DNA of 64,000 nucleotides from Shinisaurus crocodilurus (lineage: Eukaryota; Chordata; Lepidosauria; Squamata; Shinisauridae): positions 118,611,379 to 118,675,378 of the forward strand of contig CM037876.1 in the NCBI GenBank assembly GCA_021292165.1, read 5' to 3'. The notes beneath the pieces are model-generated. The model saw only the letters and a program-made list of their open reading frames with translations. It was not told the DNA's origin and made no database searches. Made by a program: the position numbers and the translations under genes. The stretch's first letter is position 1. The number at the start of each line of letters is the position of its first letter. This document shows positions 10,507 to 19,916 of this stretch, one piece after another.

Positions 10507-10695
10507 AGGATGCAATCCTACGCGTGTTTGGATGGGGGGGGGGAGTCCTACAACTTCCAGCATTCCCCAGCCAGCCATGCGCAATCCTACGCACGTTGAG
10601 GCAGAAAAAAGCCCAGCAACTCCCAGAATGCTGGCTGGGGAATGCTGGGAGTTGCGGGGCTTTTTTCTGCCGCAACCTGTTTAGGATTGTGCCCT
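10507..10695. repeat. imperfect palindrome, GCAATCCTA type
   Basis: The arms contain 'caatcctacgc' and 'taggattgtg' at the ends, with 'gcagaaaaaagccc' and 'gggcttttttctgc' further in. The inner part also carries 'atgctgggagttgc', as family A does. This is probably another MITE nested in the family C element. Confidence 0.65.
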
Positions 10696-11366
10696 GAGCT
10701 GTTGATGTTTGCTTTACTGTACTTTGAATATTGTTGTCTGCCTTGAGCACTAGGTTGGTAAAGGGAAAGACAGGATAATATACATTATTGTGATAAAGAA
10801 ATATTGCAACAAAGTGATAGAGAGAGGAGGGGAAGCAGCAAGTTTCGTAAAGCCCCTCCTAAATTTGAACCAGATGATCCACGGGCTCTCTCTTTGCTAT
10901 GTTTCTACTATGTGCATCTCCCCCCCCCCCGCAACCCAGAAGGTGTATGAGTCAAACCGGTGTCTCTGCACCTTCACCCTGCGAGGTAGGACAGGCTGCA
11001 AGATGCCCTTTTGTCTCTATTTCTCACAGGTAGCGCCACCACACCTCTCTCACATCCTTTTTTCATATCCCTTGTGCTGCCTGCAGGAGGAGACAGGCTT
11101 TTACATATATATGGAGCAGGAGAAGGCCCTTGGGAGTTCCTGGCTTAGCTGGGCTGATGTTGCCTCTTTGCTTTCCACGTGAACACAAAGGAAAAGTCTC
11201 AAAGTCCACAAAGTTTTTCTATGGGGCTGGGCAGTTCCCAGGGAGGGAAATTTATTTCATAATGGGCATAGGGCTGGAGGGAGGGAGGGAGGGCTCAAGT
11301 GGGAAGGGGGGGCACACTAAATATCTGATCTTGCCTAGGGCGCCAAACTGCCTTGCACCGGCCCTG

Positions 11367-11941
11367 GTCAGGCAACCAAAGGGCATGGTCAGGTACAAAA
11401 GTTATTAGAGGAAGCAGACAAAATCTTATATATTATAATTATTACATTATTATATTATATATTATTTTATAATATTTTATAACTTAAGTGGCTTTTGTAA
11501 TTTTTTTTTTTTACCTTACTTAAACCCTTAATTGTTGATATCTGGTGTTTTTCATGTGGAGTTCAGTGCTTGCAGGGCAATCTCTTTCTTTTTGTTTTAA
11601 AATGGTCAGGATTGGCACAAATTCAACAGGTGAGGCTTACCTATCCACCCCACACCCCCAAACATGGAGCTTCAGAGAAGGAGAAGTTTCTTGCATTTCT
11701 TTCTGACACTGTAAACTCACCTATTAGAGGCACAGAGTAATCTCTGTTAGGAAATAAAATCTTTGGCAATATAAAGATAGGAATCATGTGATAAATTCCG
11801 TCATTTACCTCTCCCTCCCTCTGTCCAGACCACCGGGTGCAGCCTCCTTTTCAGCAGGGAGAGCGTGCGTGTGTGCACGTGCACACACATCCTTCTAGCG
11901 TCTGTCTCTCCGTGGAGCCGTTTGAGCCTAAAAAGAGCTAA
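11367..11941. other. no gene; AT-rich
   Basis: ATTAT-rich low-complexity sequence near 11430-11490, a T-run near 11500, and otherwise no recognisable feature. Confidence 0.4.
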
Positions 11942-12031
11942 CTTAAATGGGGCCATGCCATGGGCAAAATTGCAGCTAAGCTTGCAGTTTTAGCTTAGCT
12001 GCAATTTTGCGCATGGCATGACCCCTTTAAG
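11942..12031. repeat. strong hairpin, about 40-bp arms
   Basis: Arms 11942-11981 and 11993-12031 share 'gcaaaattgcagctaagc' and pair with only a few mismatches around an 11-nt spacer. It is probably a MITE remnant. Confidence 0.75.
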
Positions 12032-12386
12032 GAAAGTTTTAAAAGTTTAAATTCGGGACTCTGCATGACAAAGTGAGAAGCCGGAATGGCTTAAGGGTTT
12101 TTGTGACAGTCCTGGCATTTTCGGGGCAGTTGGAGACTATGGGCTTAGTTAGTGACTATAGTCCAGGCCCTAAATGATTCACAAATCTTATTGGACATTA
12201 TCTAGAATCACAGAATCATAGAAAAGTAGAGTTGGAAGGGGCCTACCAGGCCATCGAGTCCAACCCCCTGCTCAATGCAGGAATCCAGGTCAAAGCATCC
12301 CTGACAGATGGCCGTCCAGCTGCACCTTGAATGCCTCCAGAGTGGGAGAGCTCACCACCTCCCTAGGTAATTGGTTCCATTGTCTT

Positions 12387-13531
12387 TTTTTTTTTTTTTA
12401 ATATGTTTTATTGAATTTTTTCCAATCATACAACTACTAATGAATAAAACAAACAATACAACATAAACTTAGTGCACCCCGCCACCTCTTGGGACCAAGT
12501 TATATCCCCCCCCCAAATTATATATATATAAAGATATTATTCTATATTCCAAAAATGTAACAAATCTTGACAAAAATTTACCCCAAATGTTCACAAAAGT
12601 GTCTTTCTCCAATTGTCCTTTTTGACACTTAAGTTAATAAGTAATAAGTAAGTACCGATAATAATAAGTTAATTTATCATTTAGCGTGATATCCCATACC
12701 TCTTTATACCATTCAGTAATTGAAAAGACATGTTGAACTTTCCATTTCCTAGCTATCATTAATTTAGCAATCAATTCTTTTGTATTTTTTAAAACAAACT
12801 AACTTTTCTGTTATTGTTAACAATGCTAATTTTGGGCAGACTTCTAATTCCATTCCAATTATTTCTGATATTTCTGCAAGCACTTTCTGCCAAAATTCCA
12901 GAACATTTTTACAGCTCCACCACATGCGGGCATATGTACCTTTTTCATTACACCCTCTCCAACACAATGCGGAGCAATTGTTATCTATCCGATTTAATCT
13001 TACTGGAGTTAAGTACCATCTCCATACCACTTTATAAAAATTCTCTTTTATCCTAGTTGACATAACTCTTACAATACGTCTATCCCAAATATTTTTCCAA
13101 CTTTGTTTCGATATTTCCTCATCAAATTCATTATCCCATAACAATTTAAGAGAATCTTTATGCTCTTCTTCTTTTTGTAACATCGTATATAAAACCTTTG
13201 TTGTACCTCTTGTTGAAACATTACCTTCTATAGCTTCTCTAGTCAAAACTGTATTTTCAAAATTGGTTAGTTCTCTTTCGCTGTCAAATCTTGTCCTCCA
13301 CTTCTTTAACCACAGTTCCAGTTGCATTGAATTTAACCATGAAATTCTCCCTCTTCCTACTGTTTCTATTATATGTTCTCTAGTCTTAAATTTTTCCACC
13401 CAATCCATTAATTTAATCACCTTTTTTCTCCTTAGTATAGCTTCTATATGTCTTACATTTTCTGGAAAGTCCTCCATGACCACTACCAGGGTTAACGGGG
13501 ATACCTCTGGTATAAAAATTTTCCTCGTGCT
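12387..13531 (-). mobile_element. L1 LINE, 5'-truncated, nested in CR1
   Basis: The minus-strand poly(A) appears as a T-run at 12385-12399, followed by the 3' UTR and the C-terminal part of ORF2. The flanks 12331-12386 and 13532-13587 are a 56-bp target duplication with two substitutions. L1 moves by target-primed reverse transcription, and 5' truncation is usual. Confidence 0.9.
12764..13483 (-). pseudogene. L1 ORF2 C-terminal fragment
   Basis: The 239-aa frame corresponds to the region after the RT domain of L1 ORF2, including the C-terminal cysteine-rich segment: CWRGCNEKGTYARMWWSC, at about residues 175-195, ends with the expected W-rich motif. Endonuclease and RT are absent because the element is 5'-truncated. 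The frame is long and largely undamaged, suggesting moderate age. Confidence 0.85.
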
Positions 13532-13868
13532 ATGCCTCCAGAATGGGAGAGCTCACCACCTCCCTAGGTAGTTGGTTCCATTGTCTTATTGCTCTAACAG
13601 TCAGGAAATTTTTCCTGATGTTTAGCTGGAATCTGGGTTCCTGTAACTTGAGCCTATTATTTCGTGTCCTGCAAACTGGGATGATCGAGAAGAGATCCTG
13701 GCCCTCCTCTGTGTGACAGACAACCCTTCAAGTACTGGAAGAGTGCGATCATATCTCCCCTCAGTCTCCTCTTCTGAAGGCTGAACATGCCCAGTTCTTT
13801 CAGTCTCTCCTCATAGGGCCTTATTTCCAGTCCCCTAATCATCTTTGTTGCCAGTCCCCTAATCATCA

Positions 13869-14512
13869 TCTAGGCACTATTGTACCATGTACTGCCTGAA
13901 ACACGAATGCGCCTGCCAGCCCGTAAACTGGAACAATATTGATTTTAAATGGTTAAATTTGGCTCACTGGTTGTACCTTACTTCTGCTCTCCTTGGTAAG
14001 AGTTCAAAAAATTCAGTTAACTACTGATGCTGTTAAGAGATACTAGCTGGGGTTTTGTTTTTGTTTTTCACATATTGGTGATTTGCTTTGCAATTTACAT
14101 TCCCTCTACAGTCTTATGAAACCAGCGCTGACACCACATAAAAAAACAAAAACAAAAACGTTATGAAAAATGGACCTGAATATAAACTTGCATTATTAGC
14201 TCTCTTGTGAAGACCTTGTAATTCCAGGGAGAGGTGGAATCTTGTTACGTGTTACATGAAATACTATAATCCTTTTCTCTGAATTTTTTTTTTAAACCCA
14301 AAGCCATATGGGCCAAGCTTTGCCTGAGAAGAAAGGAGGGTCAGCAGGCCATGTCCCACGTGCAGACAACTTTGCACAACACATGATCTGTACATGGAAG
14401 ACTGAGGCAGGGCTTGCCACTGCAGTCCTGCTCCTCCCCTTCTATATGTTGTCATCTGCACAGACATGTGGAAGGGATCAAGTGGGGGATGCTTTAAGGA
14501 GTTACACACTGA
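13869..14512. other. no feature seen
   Basis: Unique-looking sequence with short A and T runs, and no coding or repeat signal that I recognise. Confidence 0.35.
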
Positions 14513-14729
14513 CCCAGTTTGCATGATCAAACAGCCCAGCATGGGTTGTTTAGGCCACGGTGAGCTGCGGCATGCGTCAGCGCATGCCACCTGGCATTTT
14601 GCATATTCAACCCCTGACTGTAGGTTATTGTGTCATGCGAACCGGGCCAGCTGGGGTTATGTGCGGGTTAAACAACCCTCTCAAAATCATGGTCCGTTGT
14701 AGGGTCATGTCAGGGTTGCAAACTGGCCC
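14513..14729. repeat. palindromic DNA element with CAGTTTGCA ends
   Basis: Left end 'ccagtttgcatgatcaaac' and right end 'gggttgcaaactggcc' are inverted. The interior has 'catgggttgttt' and 'aaacaaccct', the same vocabulary as the CACGACAACCCAC group. No transposase. Confidence 0.6.
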
Positions 14730-15254
14730 ACTGTATCTTGTCATCTTATCCATGAAGATCCTTGTAGAACCCATTATGAATCAAGCATACTAGAGTCAAG
14801 AGCAATCTGGGGGTCTTTTATTAGGGACAACTCATGAATAGTTTTCACAGATATACGATGATTTCCTCAAATGGTTCTTGGGCCTGAATACAAATGCAAA
14901 CAGAGTGAAAAGGCAATACCTCCATAATAACTGCAAATAACTAAAAGTGGGTTGTACCTCTGACACACCATGTAGGCAGCCATGTTCTTCCAGCAGAAAA
15001 TGTCCAAGCAGCAACAGTAGCTAATGATAACTTTATTGGAACCAATTAAAAAAAGAAGTGAAATACTTTCAGGACACTTGATCAGCAGAACACTTGATCA
15101 GGCTGGATATTAGGAATAGCAAAAACAAAAAAGGAGGTGGGCAAAAAAGACATTGCTGGGTATGCTGAAAAGTCAAATTCTATTGTGTGCAAGAGTCTGA
15201 TGATGGAATGAAGCCCGGAAGAGACTTACCCAGTCATAATTAGGTTAGACTTGT
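14730..15254. other. no feature seen
   Basis: No gene. The phrase 'gacacttgatcagcagaaca' is partly repeated near 15070-15110. Otherwise featureless. Confidence 0.35.
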
Positions 15255-15906
15255 GTTGCTGATAACCTCCTCCTACAGAAAGTGGAGGAAGGAACTAGAG
15301 GATCGGCTATCCTTTACCTGATTCTAACCAACAGAGACGACTTAGTGGATAAAGTGGCATTTTCGGGAACTCTGGGGGAAAGGGAGTGACCTAAAGGAAG
15401 CAAAAACTGAGTGTAGCCAAATGCGTACCCTGGATTTTAGGAAAGACAATTCTAACAAACTCAGAACAATGATAAGTAAGGTCCCATGGCAAGCTACTAT
15501 AATGAGAAAAGGAGCCCAGGAGGGGTGGGAGTTTTTAAAAAAGGAAAATTTAAAGGCACAATTGTAAACAATTCCCACAAGGAAAAAAGGCAGAGGGCAA
15601 CAGAAGAAGCCAATGTGGCTTCACAAAAAACTCAGAGATGACCTGAAAATAAAACAAAAAAGGACACATGTAGGAAGTGGAAAGAAGGCCAGGCAACAAG
15701 GGAAGAGTACAGGCAGGTAGCACAGAACTGCAGGAATAGTGTCAGGAAGGCTAAAGCTGAGAATGAGCTGAGGCTAGCGAGGGATGCTAAAAACAACAAG
15801 AAAGCTTTCTTCAGATACATGCATAGTAAAAGACAGAGGAAAGAAATGGTGGTTCAACTATGCAATGAGGATGGCAAATTGATAACAGAAGAAAGAAAAA
15901 GCGGAA

Positions 15907-16488
15907 GTGTTCAATTCCTACTTCGGCTTGGTCTTCTCCCGAAAGAGAGTTTATGTTCTCCCTGGCAAAGCTGAAGTACAAGCTGAAGGGGCAGGATTGC
16001 AGCTTGAGATTGACAGGCAAATGGTCAAGGAGCACCTGATTACTTTGAATGAGTTTAAATCTCCAGGGCCCAACAAACTGCATCCTAGAGTAATAAAGGA
16101 ACTGGCAGAAGAACTCTCAGAACCACTGTGTATTATCTTTGAGAAATCATGGAGGACAAGTGAAGTGCCAGATAACTGGAGGAGGGCAAATGTTGTTCCT
16201 ATCTTCAAAAAGGGCAAGAAGGAGGAAACTGAGAACTATAGACCAGTCAGTCTGACATCAATCCCTGAAAAAATTCTGGAGCAGATTATAAAGCAGTCAG
16301 TTTTCAAGCACCTTGAAAACAATGCAGTGATTACTAGAAGCCAGCATGGATTTGTCAAGAACAAATCCTGCCAGACTAATCTGATCTCATTTTTTGATCA
16401 GGTAACCTCCCTTGTGGACTGTGGGAATGCGGTGGACATCATATATCTGGACTTCAGCAAAGCTTTCAACAAAGTGCCTCATGATTAG
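15907..16488 (+). pseudogene. CR1 ORF2, N-terminal RT segment
   Basis: The 193-aa frame covers the entry to RT: SPGPNKLHPRVIKELAEELS (about residues 52-71), then VVPIFKKGKKEETENYRPVS (about residues 98-117) and IIYLDFSKAFNKVPHD at the end. YRPVSLTS and the DFSKAF aspartate region are conserved RT motifs. The frame then breaks by a small deletion where 'PHD-ILISK' should follow, and the reading resumes downstream. Confidence 0.88.
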
Positions 16489-16564
16489 CAAGCTAGCTAA
16501 AAGTGGGCTAGATGGAACAACTATCAGGTGAATCCACAATTGGCTATAGAATCGAACTCAAAGA

Positions 16565-17272
16565 GTGCTTATCAATGGTACCTTCTCAAACTGGGGAGAG
16601 GTAACGAGCGGGGTACCACAGGGCTCGGTCCTGGGCCCGGTGCTCTTCAACATTTTTATTAATGACTTGGATGAGGAGGTGCAGGGAATGCTTATCAGAT
16701 TTGCAGATGACACAAAGTTGGGTGGAACAGCTAATACTCTGGAAGACAGAAACAAAATTCAAAGCAATCTCGATAGGCTGGAACGCTGGGCCGAAAACAA
16801 CAGAATGAAATTTAATAGGGATAAATGCCAAGTGCTGCACCTAGGGAAAGGAAACCAAATGCAGAGTTACAGAATGGGGGACACTTGGCTCAACAATACT
16901 ACAAGTGAGAAGGATCTTGGAATTGTGGTAGATCACAAACTGAATGGGTTCAAGTTACAGGAACTCAGATTCCAGCTAAACATCAGGAAAAAAATCCTGA
17001 CTGTTAGACTGGGCCGGTGCAAGGCAGTTTGGTGCCCTAGGCAAGATCAGATATTTAGTGCCCCCCCTTTCCACTTGAGCCCTCCCTCCCTATTTCTGGC
17101 ACCCCCTTTAGCCCTGCACCCTAGGCATCTGCCTAGTTGGCCTAATGGTAGCACCGGCCCTGCTGTTAGAGCAATATGCCAATGGAACCAACTACCTAGG
17201 GAGGTAGTGGGCTATCCAACACTGGAGGCATTCAACATGCAGCTGGACAACCATCTGTCAGGGATGCTTTGA
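16565..17272 (+). pseudogene. CR1 ORF2, catalytic RT segment to C terminus
   Basis: The frame contains [10 protein letters not shown] (residues 16-25) and the catalytic FADD (about residues 46-49). It then jumps by deletion to the C-terminal region near residue 127. The translated hAT MITE is read through at about residues 149-200, before the authentic end (QWNQLPREVVG). The open frame is therefore partly a transposon read-through and is not functional. Confidence 0.88.
17009..17162. mobile_element. hAT MITE, family C, nested in CR1
   Basis: Ends 'ctgggccggtgcaagg' and 'gtagcaccggccctg' are flanked by a perfect 8-bp duplication 'ctgttaga' (17001-17008, 17163-17170). The duplicated bases belong to the CR1 phrase 'actgttagagcaat', so the order of events is certain: CR1 first, hAT later. 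Confidence 0.93.
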
Positions 17273-17328
17273 CTTGGATTATAGGCCCCTTCCAACTCTA
17301 CTATTGTATGATTCTATGGTTCTATGAG

Positions 17329-17874
17329 AACATACTGGTGCAAAACACCAAAGGCTGCTACGAGAAAGAAGCAAATGGTACTCTTTCTTTGAAATTGTAA
17401 AAGCCAAATGTTATGTGAATTTGTCTCTAGCACTTATGTGAACACACATTTCCCTTGTAAGGCAGAGATCCAAAAAAGAAAGACATGGCTGTCATATTAG
17501 CAAAGGTGGAGATTGTTTTTATATGGTATACTAGTTAATAGCAGCCAAACTAGGTAGTGATACTTACTAGTTGGAGGGGATGTTGTTTCCCACATAGACA
17601 AAGTCTTATCATTAGGTGGTAGAAGGTCATTGTCCTTTACTTCTGGCTAGAGTTACAGAATGCAGAGTTACAGAATGGGGGACACTTGGCTCAACAATAC
17701 TAGCTAGCTATGTCTGGTAATTCTGGCTAGCTATGTCTGGTAATTCTCCAAAACAGATTAAAAATGGAGTCAGCCATGTTGGACCATTACAAGGGGGGGG
17801 GTAACTGTATGGTAATACCTTTATTAGGATCAATTTAAAAGCCACAAAATTGTAAGCAAGTTTTGAAATTCATC
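17329..17874. other. no gene; contains a misplaced 43-bp CR1 copy
   Basis: Mostly featureless. At 17660-17702 there is an exact 43-bp copy of CR1 positions 16859-16901, isolated from any element end. It lies in a local tandem duplication of 'ctggctagctatgtctgg' at about 17703-17757. Confidence 0.8.
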
Positions 17875-17892
17875 AGAACTCAATTTTCATAG

Positions 17893-19898
17893 ACTTCCGG
17901 GTGGAGTTTAATGTCGACCTGACGCTTCCTCGAAATCGGGGGAGACCGACACGGCGTGAAATCCAGTCAAGAGGTTATCCTGGCTGGGTAATCTCCTCAG
18001 AATAAGAGGATGATCTAAGAGTGATTCCCAGCATATCTCTAAATGCTCTCTCTGTGAGTTGTTTTGCAGTGACTTGGCGGCTGCAGTTTCTCTCGGGGAG
18101 GGGTAGAGAGTGGGAGTATCCATCATCGCTCACCGCAGTGTCTGGAGTTCTTTTCTCAAGAACCTGAAGATCGACAGCTTCATTCCTTAAAGATTTATTG
18201 CCAATTAGTAACAAAGAGAAATTTTATCCACAATCAGGACTAAATACCCTTTTCTCTGGTATATTAAAAAGAAAATAAGCTTCCAAAATTTCCTAATCAG
18301 AAGATCAACAAATGTGCTTTGAAATGAGAAAAAAGAGGTATTGTAACTCCTTTTACTTTGGATTTTGGAAAAGTATAAAGCAGTATTAGCAGACTGTTAA
18401 ATTTTTACTGCGTCACAGAGTAGAAGCTTTCTTTGAAATAAATACTGCGTCAGAGACAAGATGGCTACTAATGATTTGTGGCTGAAGCTAGCCGACGAGT
18501 TGATGGTGATGCTTAAAGTATTCCAAAATAAATGGCTGGGGAGGTTGGTGAAATCAGAAATAAATCAAAAATTCAAGGACAATACTGAGGGTGACCGATC
18601 GTTTGTGAAGTTTGAACAGAACAGGGAGAATAATTGGAAGATTGATGTGCTACGAGAGATAACAACTGAACTTTCAAAGAGAGCAAGCAAAAAGGAGGAG
18701 ATTGCCATTGAAGCGGACAGTGAAGATGTTTTTGAGAAGTCATTCACAGAGAACTGGGAAGATGATTGCTGCCGGGCTATTTGGAGGAAGCCAGCTATGG
18801 GGGCTCACAAGGGGGGAAAAAGTTTTTTGTGGAACATGAGCCTGAAAAAGATGTATATTGTGAACACTGTGTTTGATTGGGGGAAATGGTTTGTTGACTA
18901 TTAGATGGGATAAATGGTTTGACCCATGTTATGAAAAAATGCTTTGCTGATTATTGGGTGGAATAAATGGTTTGATTTATATTATGATAACTGCTGACTA
19001 TTGGTGGAAGGGGGAGGTTCTTATGAAAGAAGTAAGAGGGTTCCGTTTCCCAAATGGATTGGTGGGAGGAACCCAAGTGGGAGAAATTTAAAGGGATCGC
19101 TGATAGTGATCCAAAGAGAATATTCATAAATCTGAACCTAACGGGGTGGGTGAGAGGAACCCCTTTGAGAGAAAGGAGAACTTCTCCAGAGTGAGGTGGC
19201 TTTTCTTTGTACTTTTCATTAATGTGGTGGCTTTGATCTTGAAGGGGGCATAGTTAGAAAGGATAGGATTAGAAAAAAGATTAGTTGCTGAGTAAAATAA
19301 GAATAAGGTTTAATATTGAATTAGAATCTGAATAATAATTGGTTATTGGTAAAAATGTATTGAGTGGATGAAACTTAGTATTGAGAATGATTAATGAAAA
19401 GGAACTAACTAAATGTAGATTAAAATTTGGGTTGTGAAGTGATGTGGAAATGTGAAACTATTTTTTTTTAAAAAAATGAAATAAAAGCTAGGCTATTTGT
19501 TTTTATAAATAGAGGGAAATAGAGGGAAATATTTTCATTAAATATAAGTAGAAATATTAAATATTGTTCAAGTAGAAAGATTATTATTTATGTTTAGGAG
19601 TAAAATGCTGTAAGATTTCGAGGCTTTGTGAATTTGTGAGGTTGATAAATAAGAGAGGGGGGAACTTATATATATATATATATATATATTGCTTAGAAAA
19701 AAGAAAGCAATTTCTTTATAATGATTATATAGAAGATTTGATGTTACTTATACTTGGTTGTGGAAAAATTGGAAGTCCTTTTTAGTTTAATGTCGTTTGG
19801 TCTTTGTAATGTATGTTTGTTTGATTCTTGTTTTGTTCTGCTTTTTGTATTTTGTTTTTATGGATTTTAAAATTTAAATAAAAAAAATTAAAAAAAAA
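17893..19898 (+). mobile_element. L1-derived element with both ends, ORF1-like frame only
   Basis: The element starts at 'acttccgggtggagttt' and ends in an A-rich tail. It is flanked by an 18-bp target duplication with one mismatch (17875-17892 and 19899-19916, containing 'tcaattttcatag'). The body is only about 2.0 kb: a leader of roughly 570 bp, a 147-codon frame, and a long AT-rich 3' part. No ORF2, RT or endonuclease sequence is visible. The simplest reading is an L1 with ORF2 deleted, comparable in layout to mammalian HAL1. Confidence 0.75.
18461..18904 (+). CDS. ORF1-like protein of the L1-derived element
   Basis: A 147-aa frame begins at an ATG in a good context ('gacaagatggct'), about 570 bp inside the element. 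The protein is highly charged, with many Lys and Glu and repeated leucine and isoleucine spacing at about residues 8-95, as in a coiled coil. The C-terminal third is rich in Trp and aromatic residues. I do not see a clear RRM. L1 ORF1 proteins are RNA-binding trimers and usually over 300 aa, so this is probably truncated. It may not be expressed. Confidence 0.5.
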   Translation: MATNDLWLKLADELMVMLKVFQNKWLGRLVKSEINQKFKDNTEGDRSFVKFEQNRENNWKIDVLREITTELSKRASKKEEIAIEADSEDVFEKSFTENWEDDCCRAIWRKPAMGAHKGGKSFLWNMSLKKMYIVNTVFDWGKWFVDY

Positions 19899-19916
19899 AG
19901 AATTCAATTTTCATAG

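Larger units (their letters stand above)
9470..11366. mobile_element. hAT element, family C (GGCCGGTGC ends), composite
   Basis: The ends read 'caaggccggtgctac' and 'cttgcaccggccctg' and are flanked by 'gccaggca'/'gtcaggca' (7 of 8 match). The right 110 bp are the reverse complement of the left end of the short copy at 57981, so the short copies are deletion derivatives of longer elements like this. The interior holds a GACTCG-family hAT (9951-10474), a GCAATCC-type palindrome (10507-10695) and unidentified sequence. No frame resembles a hAT transposase, so it is non-autonomous. Confidence 0.85.
12205..13868 (-). mobile_element. CR1 LINE 3' region, split by an L1
   Basis: The CR1 3' end ('atagaaaagtagagttggaa' at about 12218) runs leftward from about 13868. 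It encodes the last part of ORF2, with [20 protein letters not shown] recognisable near 13690-13830. It is interrupted by an L1 at 12387-13531, and the target duplication carries 56 bp of CR1 on both sides. A small local duplication of 'gtcccctaatcatc' marks its truncated 5' end. Confidence 0.92.
15255..17328 (+). mobile_element. CR1 LINE with internal deletion and hAT insertion
   Basis: This is the longest plus-strand CR1. It starts between endonuclease and RT (about 15255; DLVDKVAFSGTLG encoded near 15340) and runs through RT to the 3' end at about 17328. Just after 16945 the frame jumps from 'DHKLN' to 'GFKLQE', missing about 360 bp present in the 3075 copy. A family C hAT MITE is inserted at 17009-17162. 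Frameshifts near 15630-15900 break the N-terminal part. Confidence 0.92.

Noticed and set aside
13263..13571. 102-codon plus-strand frame
   Set aside because: It is antisense to the recognised L1 ORF2 fragment and has no features of its own.
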